Origin: Chitinophaga pinensis
GTDB taxonomy: Bacteria > Bacteroidota > Bacteroidia > Flavobacteriales_D > Crocinitomicaceae
Length of the DNA stretch: 64,000 nucleotides
Reading direction: 5' to 3'
NCBI GenBank assembly: GCA_943324745.2
Contig: CALPMT020000002.1
Coordinates: forward strand, 1 to 64,000
Positions 1 to 8,930 of the stretch are shown in pieces (position 1 is the stretch's first letter; every line of letters starts with the position of its first letter). Position numbers and translations under genes: made by a program. A model generated the notes under the pieces. That model was not told the DNA's origin and did not search any database. It was given only the letters and a program-made list of their open reading frames with translations.

Positions 1-440
1 ACTTCCTCTACGATTTTGAATCGGTAGGCAAAAATTTCTTCTAATTTGGGTTTCACTAAAAATGGTTCAACTAATTTTCCAAGAAATCCAAGTGGTATGA
101 TGTACGAGACAATATCCGTCATTTCTACTCCACCTTCCACTTCTTTAAAGTGATGCTCGTGGTGCCACATCGTATAAGGACCTTTGCGTTGTTCATCTAC
201 GAAAAACGATTTGTCTTTCACGTGTGTGATTTCAGTCACCCACTCTACTGGAATTCCTAATAAAGGGTTCACCGTATACGCAATAATTAACCCTTTATAC
301 ATTTGTGCAGGAACTTCTGTTTTTACATCAAATCCCATGTAAGATGGAGTAATACGTTTCAAATTTGCTGGAGAAGAGAAAAAATCCCAACATGTTTGCA
401 AATCCGTTTTAACAAATTGTTTTCTAATAAATTGATGCAT
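1..440 (-). CDS. SRPBCC (START-like) family protein, partial
   Basis: I translated this directly from the minus strand. It starts at an ATG at 440 (MHQFIRKQF) and is open to the window edge, so the C-terminus is missing after about 146 residues. The pattern of an N-terminal strand, a 'TCWDFFSSPANLKRITP' helix and the later 'GPYTMWHHEHHF' strand resembles the SRPBCC/polyketide-cyclase ligand-binding fold, whose members bind hydrophobic ligands in a helix-grip pocket. No ligand can be named. It begins one base after the hldD stop codon and is very likely co-transcribed with it. Confidence 0.75.
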   Translation of the reverse strand, partial: MHQFIRKQFVKTDLQTCWDFFSSPANLKRITPSYMGFDVKTEVPAQMYKGLIIAYTVNPLLGIPVEWVTEITHVKDKSFFVDEQRKGPYTMWHHEHHFKEVEGGVEMTDIVSYIIPLGFLGKLVEPFLVKPKLEEIFAYRFKIVEE

Positions 441-441
441 A

Positions 442-1407
442 TTAATAGTATTTATGGTCGGTTAGGTAATTTTCAACGTAATCCTTCACACCTTCCTCTA
501 AAGTGTGAAATGGTATTTTGTATCCTGAAGAAACTAACTTATTCATGTTTGCCTCCGTGAAATATTGGTATTTATCGCGTATATCAATTGGTGTATCAAT
601 GAATTCAATGTTTGGTTTTAAGTGCAATGCTTGGAAAGTATTTGTCGCTAAATCTAAGAAAGTACGCGCTTTTCCAGAACCTAAATTGTAAATCCCGGAA
701 GTTGGTTTTTCGTTCATCAAATACATACACACTTCCACCACATCTTTTACATAAACGAAATCACGTAATTGTCCGCCATCTGTAAAATCAGAATTGTGTG
801 AACGGAACAATTTCATGCCACCATTTGCTTTAATTTGATTAAACGCATGGAAGATTACTGAAGCCATTCTTCCTTTGTGGTATTCGTTTGGTCCGTAAAC
901 ATTGAAAAATTTCAATCCTGCCCAAAATGGAGGTTGTTTTTCTTGTTGTAAGGCCCAAATGTCAAAGTCATTTTTAGAATCTCCATATGGATTCAATGGT
1001 TTTAATTTAGCAATCACTTCGTGGTTGTCTTCATAACCAAATTCACCCAACCCATAGGTCGCTGCTGAACTAGCATATACCAACGGGATCGAATGATCTG
1101 CACAGAAATTCCATAGCATTTGTGTGTATTCCACATTCAACGCATCAAAAATTGCCTTATCAAACTCTGTAGTATCTGTTCGTGCACCAATATGAAAAAT
1201 AATATCAATTTTTTGTTGGTTTGTCGCTAACCAATCCCCAAATAATGCCCTTTCCACTTTTGCCTCAAAGATTTTACCTTCTAAATTATTATCTTTTACA
1301 TGTTTGGTAAAATCATCTACAACTACTACATTGTTAAATCCTGCTTGGTTTAGTTTGCTTACTAAACAGCTACCTATGAATCCTGCTGCTCCTGTTACTA
1401 TAATCAT
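442..1407 (-). CDS. hldD: ADP-L-glycero-D-manno-heptose 6-epimerase
   Basis: This is an extended short-chain dehydrogenase/reductase of 321 residues, close to the usual HldD length. The Rossmann glycine motif TGAAGFIGS is at residues 5-13 and the catalytic Tyr-x3-Lys is YGDSK at 141-145. An acidic pair (DD, 31-32) follows strand 2. The family epimerises ADP-D-glycero- to ADP-L-glycero-D-manno-heptose in the cytosol, giving the heptose of the LPS inner core. The text around 'FFNVYGPNEYHKGRMASV' and 'DGGQLRDFVYVKDV' is characteristic of this family rather than of GalE. An SRPBCC gene follows one base downstream. A CAAAnnTA (-7 box on the minus strand) at 1459-1466 could be its promoter, but no good -33 box is visible. 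Confidence 0.93.
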   Translation of the reverse strand: MIIVTGAAGFIGSCLVSKLNQAGFNNVVVVDDFTKHVKDNNLEGKIFEAKVERALFGDWLATNQQKIDIIFHIGARTDTTEFDKAIFDALNVEYTQMLWNFCADHSIPLVYASSAATYGLGEFGYEDNHEVIAKLKPLNPYGDSKNDFDIWALQQEKQPPFWAGLKFFNVYGPNEYHKGRMASVIFHAFNQIKANGGMKLFRSHNSDFTDGGQLRDFVYVKDVVEVCMYLMNEKPTSGIYNLGSGKARTFLDLATNTFQALHLKPNIEFIDTPIDIRDKYQYFTEANMNKLVSSGYKIPFHTLEEGVKDYVENYLTDHKYY

Positions 1408-1557
1408 TTTTTTCTATTTGAAGTGACTTATATAAATTGCTTTTTCTTCGTTCAACTTCAAAATTAAACTCCTCATATACTAAGGTATACTGCGGGTTTA
1501 ATTTCTTGTTTGCCTCAAAAAATCTAATTTCTAAAAGCCACAATATTTGTTAATCAT

Positions 1558-3327
1558 TTATTTCTCTCGTTTTAAAAATTGAATTTCATACAACTTTTTG
1601 TAAAATCCATCAATTTGTAATAATTCATGGTGGGATCCTTGTTCTACTAATTCTCCCTTATCCACCACTACAATCTTATCTGCTTTTTGGATGGTGGAAA
1701 GTCGGTGTGCGATGACAATCGACGTTCTTCCTTCCGTTAATTTTTCAGTTGCACGTTGGATCATTTCTTCTGATTCGTTGTCTACGCTAGAAGTTGCTTC
1801 GTCTAATATCAAAATGGATGGATTGTAAACATAAGCACGAATAAACGAAAGCAATTGACGTTGACCCACAGATAAAACACCTCCTCTTTCGCCGACGTGG
1901 TAATCATAACTATTTGGTAATTTCATTATAAAATCGTGTGCACCAACTGCTTTTGCCGCTTCAATCACTTGTTCTCTGCTGATTGACGGATCGCGCAAGG
2001 TAATGTTGTGGTAAATCGAATCGGAAAACAAAAATACATCTTGAAGTACAATGGCAATATTTTTACGAAGAACATCCAATTGAATGTCTTGTACGTTCGT
2101 AATTCCAATGAAAATATCGCCTTTTTGGTATTCGTAAAAACGTCCTAACAAGTTTACAATCGTCGATTTTCCAGCACCTGTCGCTCCAACAAAAGCAACC
2201 GTTTTTCCTTTTTCAATAGTTAGGTTGATATTTTTCAATACCCAATCCTCGTTTTTATAGGCAAAATGAAGGTTTTGGAAATGAATATCTTGATGAAAAT
2301 CAAATTGGGTTATCGTACCATCTTTTTGGGTATGTTCGTTCAAATCCAAAATTTCGAAAACGCGTTCAGCACGCACAATTCCACGCTGTAAGATGTTGAA
2401 TTTATCTGCTAATTGACGAATCGGTCGGAACAGCATGTTTACCCATAAAGTGAAGGAAATGATTTCCCCATACATTTGTTCTGGATTCGGAGGAACATCC
2501 CCCATGAACTGAAACGCACCCCATACCAACAAAAACGCAATCGAAAGCGAACTCAAAATCTCTACTACCGGAAAGAAAATGGAAAACGCCCATACAGCAT
2601 TTATGTGTGCTTTTTTATGGTCTTGATTAATTTCATCAAATAATTTTTCTTCTTGTTTTTCTTTAGAGAAAAGTTGCACGATTGCCATCCCTGAAATGTG
2701 TTCTTGCACAAACGAACTCAAGCGTGTGACTTGCAAACGTTCTTGTTGAAAGGATTTTTTCATCGCATTCGCAAAAATACGAGTCGCAATAAGTAAAAGT
2801 GGTATTGGAATCAACGTCAATAAGGTCAATTGCCAATTACTAAAAAACATGATGAAAATTACGAAAAACAACATTAAGAAATCGCCTACAATTTCAATCA
2901 TACCTGAAGAAAACACTTCCGCAATCGCCTCGATATCAGAAATTAAACGAGTTACTAACGAACCAATCGGTGTTTGGTCGAAATACTTCATACGAAAGGA
3001 AAGCATGTGCTTGAATAACTTTTGACGGATGTCACGAATGATGGATTGCGCTAATAAATTACTTACCAAGGCATTAAAGAATTGAAACACCCCTTCTAGT
3101 ATCAACAAACTTAAAATCAACAGAGCCCAATATAATAAAGCCTCCGGATTTTTGGTAGAAATGATGTATTTGTCTACCATCTGTCCGATTAATTTTGGAC
3201 GCATAGGACCTACTATCGAAAGTGTTATGGTGCAAATAAAGGAGTAAATCATCAAACGCTTGTAGTTCTTTACAAACTGCAAAAGACGTTTAAAGACATT
3301 AAAATCCATTTTCGATTCCTTACGCAT
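1558..3327 (-). CDS. ABC transporter, fused permease/ATP-binding half-exporter
   Basis: This 589-residue half-transporter has an N-terminal six-helix ABC exporter domain (roughly residues 20-320) and a C-terminal ATPase. Walker A GATGAGKST is at 381-389, the signature LSVGQ at about 485-489, Walker B ILILDE at about 505-510, and the H-loop in 'VIAHRLST'. It resembles the MsbA/MdlB-like lipid or multidrug exporters and probably works as a homodimer in the inner membrane. The substrate cannot be read from sequence. An internal ATG at 3309 (MDFNVFKRL), preceded by AAGGA, is a possible alternative start. The gene stands alone: hldD is 150 bases downstream and upp is divergent. Confidence 0.9.
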   Translation of the reverse strand: MRKESKMDFNVFKRLLQFVKNYKRLMIYSFICTITLSIVGPMRPKLIGQMVDKYIISTKNPEALLYWALLILSLLILEGVFQFFNALVSNLLAQSIIRDIRQKLFKHMLSFRMKYFDQTPIGSLVTRLISDIEAIAEVFSSGMIEIVGDFLMLFFVIFIMFFSNWQLTLLTLIPIPLLLIATRIFANAMKKSFQQERLQVTRLSSFVQEHISGMAIVQLFSKEKQEEKLFDEINQDHKKAHINAVWAFSIFFPVVEILSSLSIAFLLVWGAFQFMGDVPPNPEQMYGEIISFTLWVNMLFRPIRQLADKFNILQRGIVRAERVFEILDLNEHTQKDGTITQFDFHQDIHFQNLHFAYKNEDWVLKNINLTIEKGKTVAFVGATGAGKSTIVNLLGRFYEYQKGDIFIGITNVQDIQLDVLRKNIAIVLQDVFLFSDSIYHNITLRDPSISREQVIEAAKAVGAHDFIMKLPNSYDYHVGERGGVLSVGQRQLLSFIRAYVYNPSILILDEATSSVDNESEEMIQRATEKLTEGRTSIVIAHRLSTIQKADKIVVVDKGELVEQGSHHELLQIDGFYKKLYEIQFLKREK

Positions 3328-3426
3328 AGTACAAATTTAACAGAAAAGATTGGTAGATTTTAGAATTATCAAGTTCAATGAATAAAATGTATTCATTTTT
3401 ATTTTACCTTTACAAAAACCACAGTT

Positions 3427-4074
3427 ATGATCATCAATTTTAGCGAAAACAAATCCATCGTAGGTCCTATATTGGCCGAATTACGCGATGTTCAGATTCA
3501 GAAAGATTCCATGCGTTTCAGAAAAAATCTAGAGCGTTTAGGAGAAATTTTGGCTTACGAAGTTTCCAAAAAATTAGATTACACAACCGAAGTTATAATA
3601 ACTCCTTTAGGTCAAGCCAAAGAATATCAATTGGTTGAACAACCAATTTTAGCAACGATACTACGTGCTGGCTTACCAATGCACCAAGGATTTTTAAATG
3701 TCTTTGATAAAGCAGATTCTGCATTTGTTTCTGCATACCGCAAACATGTTCACAACGATGAATTTGAAATTCATGTGGAATATGTTGCTGCTCCAACGTT
3801 TGAAGGAAAAGCATTAATTATCGTTGATCCAATGTTAGCAACTGGTAGCTCGATGGTAAGTGTATACAAAGCGCTATTAAAGCAAGGAAATCCTGGTAAA
3901 TTATTTATTGTTTCCGCAATTGCTTCGCCAGAAGCATTGGAATACTTAAAAAACTATTTACCAGAATCTACACAATTTTTTGTTGGGGCAATTGACCAAG
4001 AATTGACAGCGCAAGCCTACATTGTTCCAGGTATGGGTGATGCGGGAGATTTGGCTTTTGGAATTAAATGTTAG
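3427..4074 (+). CDS. upp: uracil phosphoribosyltransferase
   Basis: This 215-residue protein belongs to the UPRTase family, which makes UMP from uracil and PRPP in pyrimidine salvage. The PRPP-binding loop VDPMLATGSS is at 133-142, the 'ILRAGLPM' segment at 78-85, and the C-terminal uracil-binding stretch 'PGMGDAGDLAFG' is intact. Length matches the family. A small membrane-protein gene and a HAD pyrimidine nucleotidase follow closely (11 and -1 bases), so the three may form an operon; pairing upp with a pyrimidine nucleotidase makes metabolic sense. A weak -7-like TACCTTTA lies at 3405-3412. Confidence 0.95.
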   Translation: MIINFSENKSIVGPILAELRDVQIQKDSMRFRKNLERLGEILAYEVSKKLDYTTEVIITPLGQAKEYQLVEQPILATILRAGLPMHQGFLNVFDKADSAFVSAYRKHVHNDEFEIHVEYVAAPTFEGKALIIVDPMLATGSSMVSVYKALLKQGNPGKLFIVSAIASPEALEYLKNYLPESTQFFVGAIDQELTAQAYIVPGMGDAGDLAFGIKC

Positions 4075-4085
4075 TTCATTAAACA

Positions 4086-4556
4086 ATGAATTTAGCTACC
4101 TACAGCACCTTCTTTTTACTTTCGACGGTAAAATTTCTGTTTACTCCTTTTGGCGGTCCAGCTGCAGGATTGACATTTTTCGAAACCTATTTTTCGTGTT
4201 TAGCAGGGGGGATTTTTAGTGGAACTATCTTCTATTTTTTAGGGGAATTTTTATTAAAAAAAGCGCGGGCTAAAAAACTTGAAGCTTACCATACTTCTAT
4301 AAAAACTGGTGTTCCCATCAAACATAAAAAGACATTTACTCCTCTCAATAAAGGGGTGGTGAAAATGAAACGAAAACTTGGGATTGTTGGGATTTCGTTT
4401 TTTGCTCCCTTATTTATGTCTGTACCGATTGGAACCATTGTTAGTGCTAAATTTTTTGGAAAAAATAAATTCACCTATCCACTCATCGTACTAGGTATGA
4501 TTTTTAATGGACTGTTAACCACAGGTGTTGCGTTTGCAATTGCTTCTTTCTTCTAA
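4086..4556 (+). CDS. small integral membrane protein, unknown function
   Basis: The 156-residue product is not recognised. It has hydrophobic segments at about residues 1-22, 30-52, 97-122 and 133-156, with a basic cytosol-like loop in between (residues 58-95, rich in Lys/Arg). The glycines and prolines in 'FTPFGGPAAGLTFF' and 'APLFMSVPIGTIVSAKFFG' faintly recall small export/DedA-like membrane proteins, but not enough to assign a family. It sits between upp and yjjG and its stop codon overlaps the yjjG start by one base (TAATG), so translation is probably coupled. Confidence 0.75.
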   Translation: MNLATYSTFFLLSTVKFLFTPFGGPAAGLTFFETYFSCLAGGIFSGTIFYFLGEFLLKKARAKKLEAYHTSIKTGVPIKHKKTFTPLNKGVVKMKRKLGIVGISFFAPLFMSVPIGTIVSAKFFGKNKFTYPLIVLGMIFNGLLTTGVAFAIASFF

Positions 4557-5257
4557 TGATTTTTCTCAAACACGTATTTTTTGATTTAGATAGAACATTA
4601 TGGGATTTCGAACAAAACTCTCGAAATGCCTTGCAGAAAATTTACGATCAACACGAATTATCAAAACATTTCGATCATTTTTTACATTTTCACAAAGTCT
4701 ATCATAACATCAATAATGAACTGTGGAAGAAATATGGAAAAGGCAAAATCTCCAAAGATGAACTCCGTATTGTTCGTTTTCAAAAAACCTTGGAACGTGT
4801 TGAATTATTTGATTTGGGATTTGCAGACCGACTCAATAATGACTATGTAGCAACAGCCCCTATGGAAACCATCTTATTTCCAAATACATATGAAACATTG
4901 GTCGAACTCAAAAAACGCTATCAATTACACATCATCACGAATGGATTTGCTGAAGCACAATTTGTCAAATTAAAAGCTTCCAAGTTATTCGATTTTTTTG
5001 ATGTGATTGTATGTTCTGAAATGGTTGGTAAAACTAAACCTCATCGCGACATTTTTCAGTATGCCTTGTTACAAGCTAAAGCTACTCCCCAAGAAAGCGT
5101 AATGATTGGTGACGACCATACTACGGACATACTTGGAGCAATTCAAGTAGGTATGCAAGCCATTTTATTTGATCCAAACGAAAAGCACCGTAAATCAGCA
5201 GGACAACATAAAATTAAAGACTTGGGGGAATTGCCGTTATTATTGACGATGATTTAA
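4556..5257 (+). CDS. yjjG: YjjG-type noncanonical pyrimidine nucleotidase (HAD superfamily)
   Basis: This HAD phosphatase has 233 residues. The nucleophile motif is FFDLDRTLWDFE (Asp10 and Asp12), motif II is 'HIITNGFAE' with its Thr, the conserved Lys lies in 'GKTKPHRDIF', and motif IV is 'MIGDDHTTDILGA'. The 'DLDRTLWDF' start with an alpha-helical cap is typical of YjjG, a 5'-nucleotidase that removes noncanonical pyrimidine nucleotides such as 5-fluoro-dUMP, dUMP and dTMP. Co-location with upp fits a pyrimidine role. The HAD assignment is strong; the exact substrate is family-based inference. Confidence 0.87.
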   Translation: MIFLKHVFFDLDRTLWDFEQNSRNALQKIYDQHELSKHFDHFLHFHKVYHNINNELWKKYGKGKISKDELRIVRFQKTLERVELFDLGFADRLNNDYVATAPMETILFPNTYETLVELKKRYQLHIITNGFAEAQFVKLKASKLFDFFDVIVCSEMVGKTKPHRDIFQYALLQAKATPQESVMIGDDHTTDILGAIQVGMQAILFDPNEKHRKSAGQHKIKDLGELPLLLTMI

Positions 5258-5282
5258 ACTCTCACCCAAATTTATTTACAAA

Positions 5283-5311
5283 AAATCCCATTAGTAAAAC
5301 TAATAGGATTT
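5283..5311. terminator. hairpin terminator between convergent yjjG and rlmB
   Basis: AAATCCCATTAG (5283-5294) pairs with CTAATAGGATTT (5300-5311) with one mismatch across a 5-nt loop. The T-rich side is on the minus strand (complement of 5276-5285), so it best terminates rlmB, though it may act in both directions. Confidence 0.65.
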
Positions 5312-5334
5312 AAATTACACTTATTATAATAATT

Positions 5335-6132
5335 TTAATACAATTCCTGTCTCAAACGTTCGTACAAAATCATGCCCGTAGCAACACCAACATTTAAAGA
5401 TGCAATTTGACCTTTCATAGGAATACGTGCTTTAATGTCGCACATTTTAAGAATATCGCTACTTACTCCATCCTCTTCCGAACCCATTACAATACCAACT
5501 TGACCACGAAGATTCACTTCGTATAATGGAACCGATGATTTTTCCGTACATGCCACAACTCTAAATCCACTTTGTTGTAAATAGAACAAACTGTCTTTTA
5601 AATTACCAACTTTACAAACTGGAATACGATTTAATGCTCCTGCACTTGTTTTGATGGCATCTGGTGTTACTTGAACAGAACCTTTTCCTGGAATTACAAT
5701 TGCTGTCACTCCTTCGCATTCTGCAGTTCTAGCAATCGCTCCGAAGTTACGTACATCTGTTAAACGATCTAAAAATAAGAAACAAGCCTTATCTTCATTC
5801 TCTACCGCTTTATCCACTAATTCTTCAAAATTAGCATACTCCATTGGAGATAAGTAAGCAATAACACCTTGATGATTTGCTGTTGTTATTCGATCCAAAC
5901 GCTCAACAGGAACAAATTGAATAAAATAATTTTTATTGGCCGTAGCTTCTTTTAATTCAAAAAAAAGTTCTTTTTGCATGCCTTTCTGAATCATCAACTT
6001 ATTGATTTCACGACCAGAATTGATCGCTTCGATTACAGCTCTTACACCAAAAATTATATCATCATTTTCCTTTTCACGAGGGGTGTATTTTTCTTCCCTT
6101 TTTTGAAAAGGTTTATCAAATCTTTTTTCCAT
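5335..6132 (-). CDS. rlmB: 23S rRNA (guanosine-2'-O-)-methyltransferase RlmB (SpoU family)
   Basis: This SpoU/TrmH-class protein has 265 residues. An N-terminal substrate-binding domain ('IIFGVRAVIEAINSG', residues 26-40) leads into the trefoil-knot SAM-binding methyltransferase. The three family motifs are clear: 'DRLTDVRNFGAIARTAE', 'GIVMGSEEDGVS' and 'IPMKGQIASLNVGVATGM'. E. coli RlmB methylates G2251 of 23S rRNA in the peptidyl-transferase P loop. An extra basic N-terminal tail (residues 1-23) is common in the Bacteroidota. It follows an OsmC gene with a 13-base gap, so both may share one transcript. Confidence 0.92.
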   Translation of the reverse strand: MEKRFDKPFQKREEKYTPREKENDDIIFGVRAVIEAINSGREINKLMIQKGMQKELFFELKEATANKNYFIQFVPVERLDRITTANHQGVIAYLSPMEYANFEELVDKAVENEDKACFLFLDRLTDVRNFGAIARTAECEGVTAIVIPGKGSVQVTPDAIKTSAGALNRIPVCKVGNLKDSLFYLQQSGFRVVACTEKSSVPLYEVNLRGQVGIVMGSEEDGVSSDILKMCDIKARIPMKGQIASLNVGVATGMILYERLRQELY

Positions 6133-6145
6133 TTTATATCGCTAA

Positions 6146-6553
6146 TTATGCGTTTATAATTAATTCAACTTCCACATTATCACCTAACGTTTTCGCAACA
6201 GGACATGCCTTACCCGCTGCGATAACATGTTTGGTTTGATTTTCATCCCATCCATTATTTGTAATATCGATAGTAACAATTAATTTTTCGATTTTTCTTG
6301 GTGGTGTGGAAGACATTATTTTAGTCACCTCCGCTTTTCCATGGGAGAATGGTAATTCGTGTGACTGACAATAAATTCCAATTATTGTCAACATACAAGA
6401 AGCATAAGAAGTTGCTACTAAATCTGTAGGAGAAAATGCTTCCCCTTTACCATGGTTGTCTATTGGTGCGTCTGTAATAATTGTTGTCCCAGAAGCAACA
6501 TGAGTTGCAGAGGTTCTCAACCCTCCTAAATAATCTACTTTTGAAGTAATCAT
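6146..6553 (-). CDS. OsmC family peroxiredoxin
   Basis: This 135-residue OsmC/Ohr-fold protein has the two redox cysteines of the family, Cys53 in 'SYASCMLT' and Cys117 in 'KACPVAKTL'. 'AFSPTDLVATS' is the usual approach to the first cysteine. Such proteins dimerise and reduce organic hydroperoxides with thiol electron donors in the cytosol. It looks closer to the short YhfA/OsmC-like subgroup than to Ohr. The gene lies upstream of rlmB in the same direction and is divergent from the cysteine-cluster gene at 6656. Confidence 0.88.
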   Translation of the reverse strand: MITSKVDYLGGLRTSATHVASGTTIITDAPIDNHGKGEAFSPTDLVATSYASCMLTIIGIYCQSHELPFSHGKAEVTKIMSSTPPRKIEKLIVTIDITNNGWDENQTKHVIAAGKACPVAKTLGDNVEVELIINA

Positions 6554-6633
6554 TGTACGAAATTTTGTCTTGTAAAATTAGTTCTTTTTAAGGGATAAAA
6601 GAAGAAGAAAGTTTTCATGCTAATTGAAAAGGT

Positions 6634-6641
6634 TATATTTG
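6634..6641 (+). promoter_or_regulatory. -7 promoter box for the YkgJ-like gene
   Basis: TATATTTG matches the Bacteroidota -7 consensus TAnnTTTG exactly, 14 bases before the ATG at 6656. No TTG -33 box at the expected distance is evident. Confidence 0.55.
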
Positions 6642-6655
6642 AATAAAAGAATATA

Positions 6656-7519
6656 ATGCAAATCACCAAATTGACTATAAACGATTCTCTCCCCCTCACC
6701 TGTTCTAGAACTGGAACTTGTTGTTTTGGAAAACTTGTATTATTGAATCCTTGGGAATTGTTATCCTTAGCGAAAGCTAAAAAAATAGCTCCTAGCGAAT
6801 TTCGAGATCACTATTGTGAAAATGGAGGTATTCGATTACGTTTTAATGGTGAAAAAGATAAATTAGATCAATTTTCTTGTAGTCAATACATCCCAAACTT
6901 TGGATGCAGCGTTCATGAAGGTCGTCCCCTTGCTTGCCGACTATACCCGCTAGGTAGACAAATTCAAAATGAAGAAGCAAATTACCTATTTCAAGGAAAG
7001 GAGTTCCCTTGTTTAAATGGATGTCCTGAAGTTATTGAACTTCCAAAATTAACAGTTGGTGACTATTTGGCTGGTCAAGAAACATCTATTTTTGAAAACA
7101 TACAAGATGCTTATCTAGAAATCATGCAAAACATCGCCGATATAGGTTTTGCATTATTATTGGATACCCAATTAGCATCTTCAAACGAGACAGGAACATT
7201 AAAAAAATGGAGAGAACTAGGTGAATTAGATATTGAAAGCCTTGTTTCATTTATTGGAAATGATTGGATAGATACAATTATGTTACCTGAAATTGACAAA
7301 ACATTGCATGCAAAAGAATTCACTGAAATTCATAATGAATTAATACAAGTCAAAGCACAAGAGAAATATGAAAATCTTAAAACCATTCCGGAATTAAGTA
7401 ACGCTTCCATCGAGATAATGGCTGTCGCATTATTTTTAGCAAAAGCAATAGGTGCAAATCCAAGCGAATTATCGGATCATTGGATCGAGATTGCAAAAAG
7501 TCACGGAGCAAAAGAATGA
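6656..7519 (+). CDS. YkgJ-type cysteine-cluster (putative Zn/Fe-binding) protein
   Basis: This protein has 287 residues. The N-terminal 110 residues hold the cysteine cluster of the YkgJ/CxxCxxCC family: Cys16, Cys22 and Cys23 in 'LTCSRTGTCC', then 'FSCSQY', 'GCSVHEGRPLACRLYPLG' and 'FPCLNGCPE'. The family is thought to bind zinc or an iron-sulphur cluster; its function is mostly unknown. The C-terminal 170 residues are helical and carry no motif I recognise. It has its own promoter box, and its 3' end faces the accessory genes at 7547-11580. Confidence 0.8.
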   Translation: MQITKLTINDSLPLTCSRTGTCCFGKLVLLNPWELLSLAKAKKIAPSEFRDHYCENGGIRLRFNGEKDKLDQFSCSQYIPNFGCSVHEGRPLACRLYPLGRQIQNEEANYLFQGKEFPCLNGCPEVIELPKLTVGDYLAGQETSIFENIQDAYLEIMQNIADIGFALLLDTQLASSNETGTLKKWRELGELDIESLVSFIGNDWIDTIMLPEIDKTLHAKEFTEIHNELIQVKAQEKYENLKTIPELSNASIEIMAVALFLAKAIGANPSELSDHWIEIAKSHGAKE

Positions 7520-7546
7520 AAATTATAAATTGGATTTAATCAACGA

Positions 7547-8311
7547 CTAATTAATTTTAAAAGTCTTAGTAATACATTTTCCTGTTGAATGATTAATAGC
7601 AACTTCTTTTGTTAAATATGAATACACAAAAGGTGTAGATTTATTCATTACATCAAAGGTATAGATTTTGTCTGTTCCTTGACATGCACCATTTGAACCA
7701 TGTATAATTATAGTTCTTTTATTGGAGTTTATTTTACTCATTTCATCCAACTCTGTAAACGGTTTTTTCTTTATGAATGAATTCTTTGGAAAGAATAATT
7801 TTCCATCTTTGAGTTCATAAGGTTTGAAAATTGCAACACCACGTTGACCAGAATTCATCTGTGGTATTAGTAATTCTTTTACACCATCTAAATTCAGGTC
7901 GTAAAAAAAGAAGGGTACTTTGGTTGTTCCAAAATTTTCAAATTCAGTTTTAGAAAGCGTTTTAGCTTTAAAAATATAATGGAGGCTTTTATTTCGCTTA
8001 ATCAATCTTGTAATCGTTCGTTTATTTTTAGATAACTTAAGAGGCAAAACTCTCGTTGGAAATCCCATCATCGGATTGTAGACCTTAAATTTTTGATTGG
8101 TTTTTAGATGATGGAAATAGATTGTTCCTCTACCTATAATATTATCCTCATAATAAACAACCTTAGGAGAAAACTTGAAAGATATACGATATCCTTCTAT
8201 CAATTCGCTATATTGAAGATGAATATTTTCAATCTTTTTTTTTGAGCCAAAAGATGTTAGAGAAAATAGAATGAATAAGTAAAATAGTGAGGTGCCAATT
8301 TTAAAAGACAT
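7547..8311 (-). CDS. secreted protein of unknown function with an Asp-rich loop
   Basis: This 254-residue product begins with a hydrophobic export signal (residues 8-21, ending around 'LTSFGSKKK') and is otherwise basic, rich in beta-strand residues and lysine. 'FYDLNLDGVKELLIPQ' (about residues 136-151) is a DxNxDGxxEL calcium-binding-type loop like those of FG-GAP/VCBS-related periplasmic proteins. I do not recognise the whole family. Two cysteines late in the protein ('GACQG' and 'GKCIT') could form a disulphide. It is the last gene of the minus-strand accessory run and converges on the cysteine-cluster gene. Confidence 0.65.
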   Translation of the reverse strand: MSFKIGTSLFYLFILFSLTSFGSKKKIENIHLQYSELIEGYRISFKFSPKVVYYEDNIIGRGTIYFHHLKTNQKFKVYNPMMGFPTRVLPLKLSKNKRTITRLIKRNKSLHYIFKAKTLSKTEFENFGTTKVPFFFYDLNLDGVKELLIPQMNSGQRGVAIFKPYELKDGKLFFPKNSFIKKKPFTELDEMSKINSNKRTIIIHGSNGACQGTDKIYTFDVMNKSTPFVYSYLTKEVAINHSTGKCITKTFKIN

Positions 8312-8347
8312 AAGTACAAAGTAATAAAAAACAAGGATAAGAAATAA

Positions 8348-8611
8348 TTAACCTTTTTTCTTTCTATTCCTAAAAATAAAATATGTTGTTAGTAGAATTA
8401 TAAAAATTAGAACAGCTGTTTTTGTGACACTTATTTCATTCGGGTCTAAATAATGATCTACACCGCCATGCCAGCTACAAGTACCAGATCCTGTTGATGT
8501 AGTAGTTGATCCGTCGTTACAGACCGCTCCATCACCTTGTTTACATGAAAGCATCAGCAAATTGACAACTAGTATTATCACACTAATTTTAATATTCCTA
8601 AAAATTGTCAT
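8348..8611 (-). CDS. small lipoprotein with DUF3761-like motif and C-terminal membrane segment
   Basis: This 87-residue product has a signal sequence ending in a lipobox-like 'LLMLSC' (Cys23). The motif 'CNDGSTTTSTGSGTCSWHGG' (about residues 31-50) matches the short Cys-DG-S...GxCSxHGG pattern of DUF3761 proteins, often found as tails of secreted proteins. A second hydrophobic stretch (residues 64-81, followed by RNRKKKG) could span a membrane, which is unusual for a lipoprotein. Function is unknown. Upstream genes are small unknown proteins in the same direction. Confidence 0.65.
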   Translation of the reverse strand: MTIFRNIKISVIILVVNLLMLSCKQGDGAVCNDGSTTTSTGSGTCSWHGGVDHYLDPNEISVTKTAVLIFIILLTTYFIFRNRKKKG

Positions 8612-8643
8612 ATAGTAGATGGGGAAAATTGATTTTTCTATTC

Positions 8644-8913
8644 TTAATTTATGTGTAATAACTCCAAACTCATTGATAAATCCTTAAATAATTCAAGATT
8701 TTGTTTTGAGTGAAGATTACTAAGCGAAAGCAATGAAATTTTCTTTTCAATTTCGAAAATCAAATTTCTGTTAACTTCTGAATCTAGAAAAAATTTAGAC
8801 CAATAAGAACATGCATTATAAATATCGTCAACATATGAAGAATCTTTAACTTTAAGTTTTTCTGTTGATTTATATAAATAATCTCTAAAAATTTCGATAT
8901 TAAATTCTTCCAT
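8644..8913 (-). CDS. hypothetical small acidic protein
   Basis: The 89-residue product shows no signal peptide or membrane helix. It looks largely alpha-helical, with alternating Leu/Ile and Lys/Glu, and has a single Cys in 'NACSYW'. I do not recognise it. It lies 17 bases downstream of the 308-residue membrane protein in the same direction and is probably co-transcribed. Such small partners of membrane proteins are sometimes immunity or chaperone proteins, but nothing here proves that. Confidence 0.5.
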   Translation of the reverse strand: MEEFNIEIFRDYLYKSTEKLKVKDSSYVDDIYNACSYWSKFFLDSEVNRNLIFEIEKKISLLSLSNLHSKQNLELFKDLSMSLELLHIN

Positions 8914-8930
8914 TTATTTTTGAATTTGAA

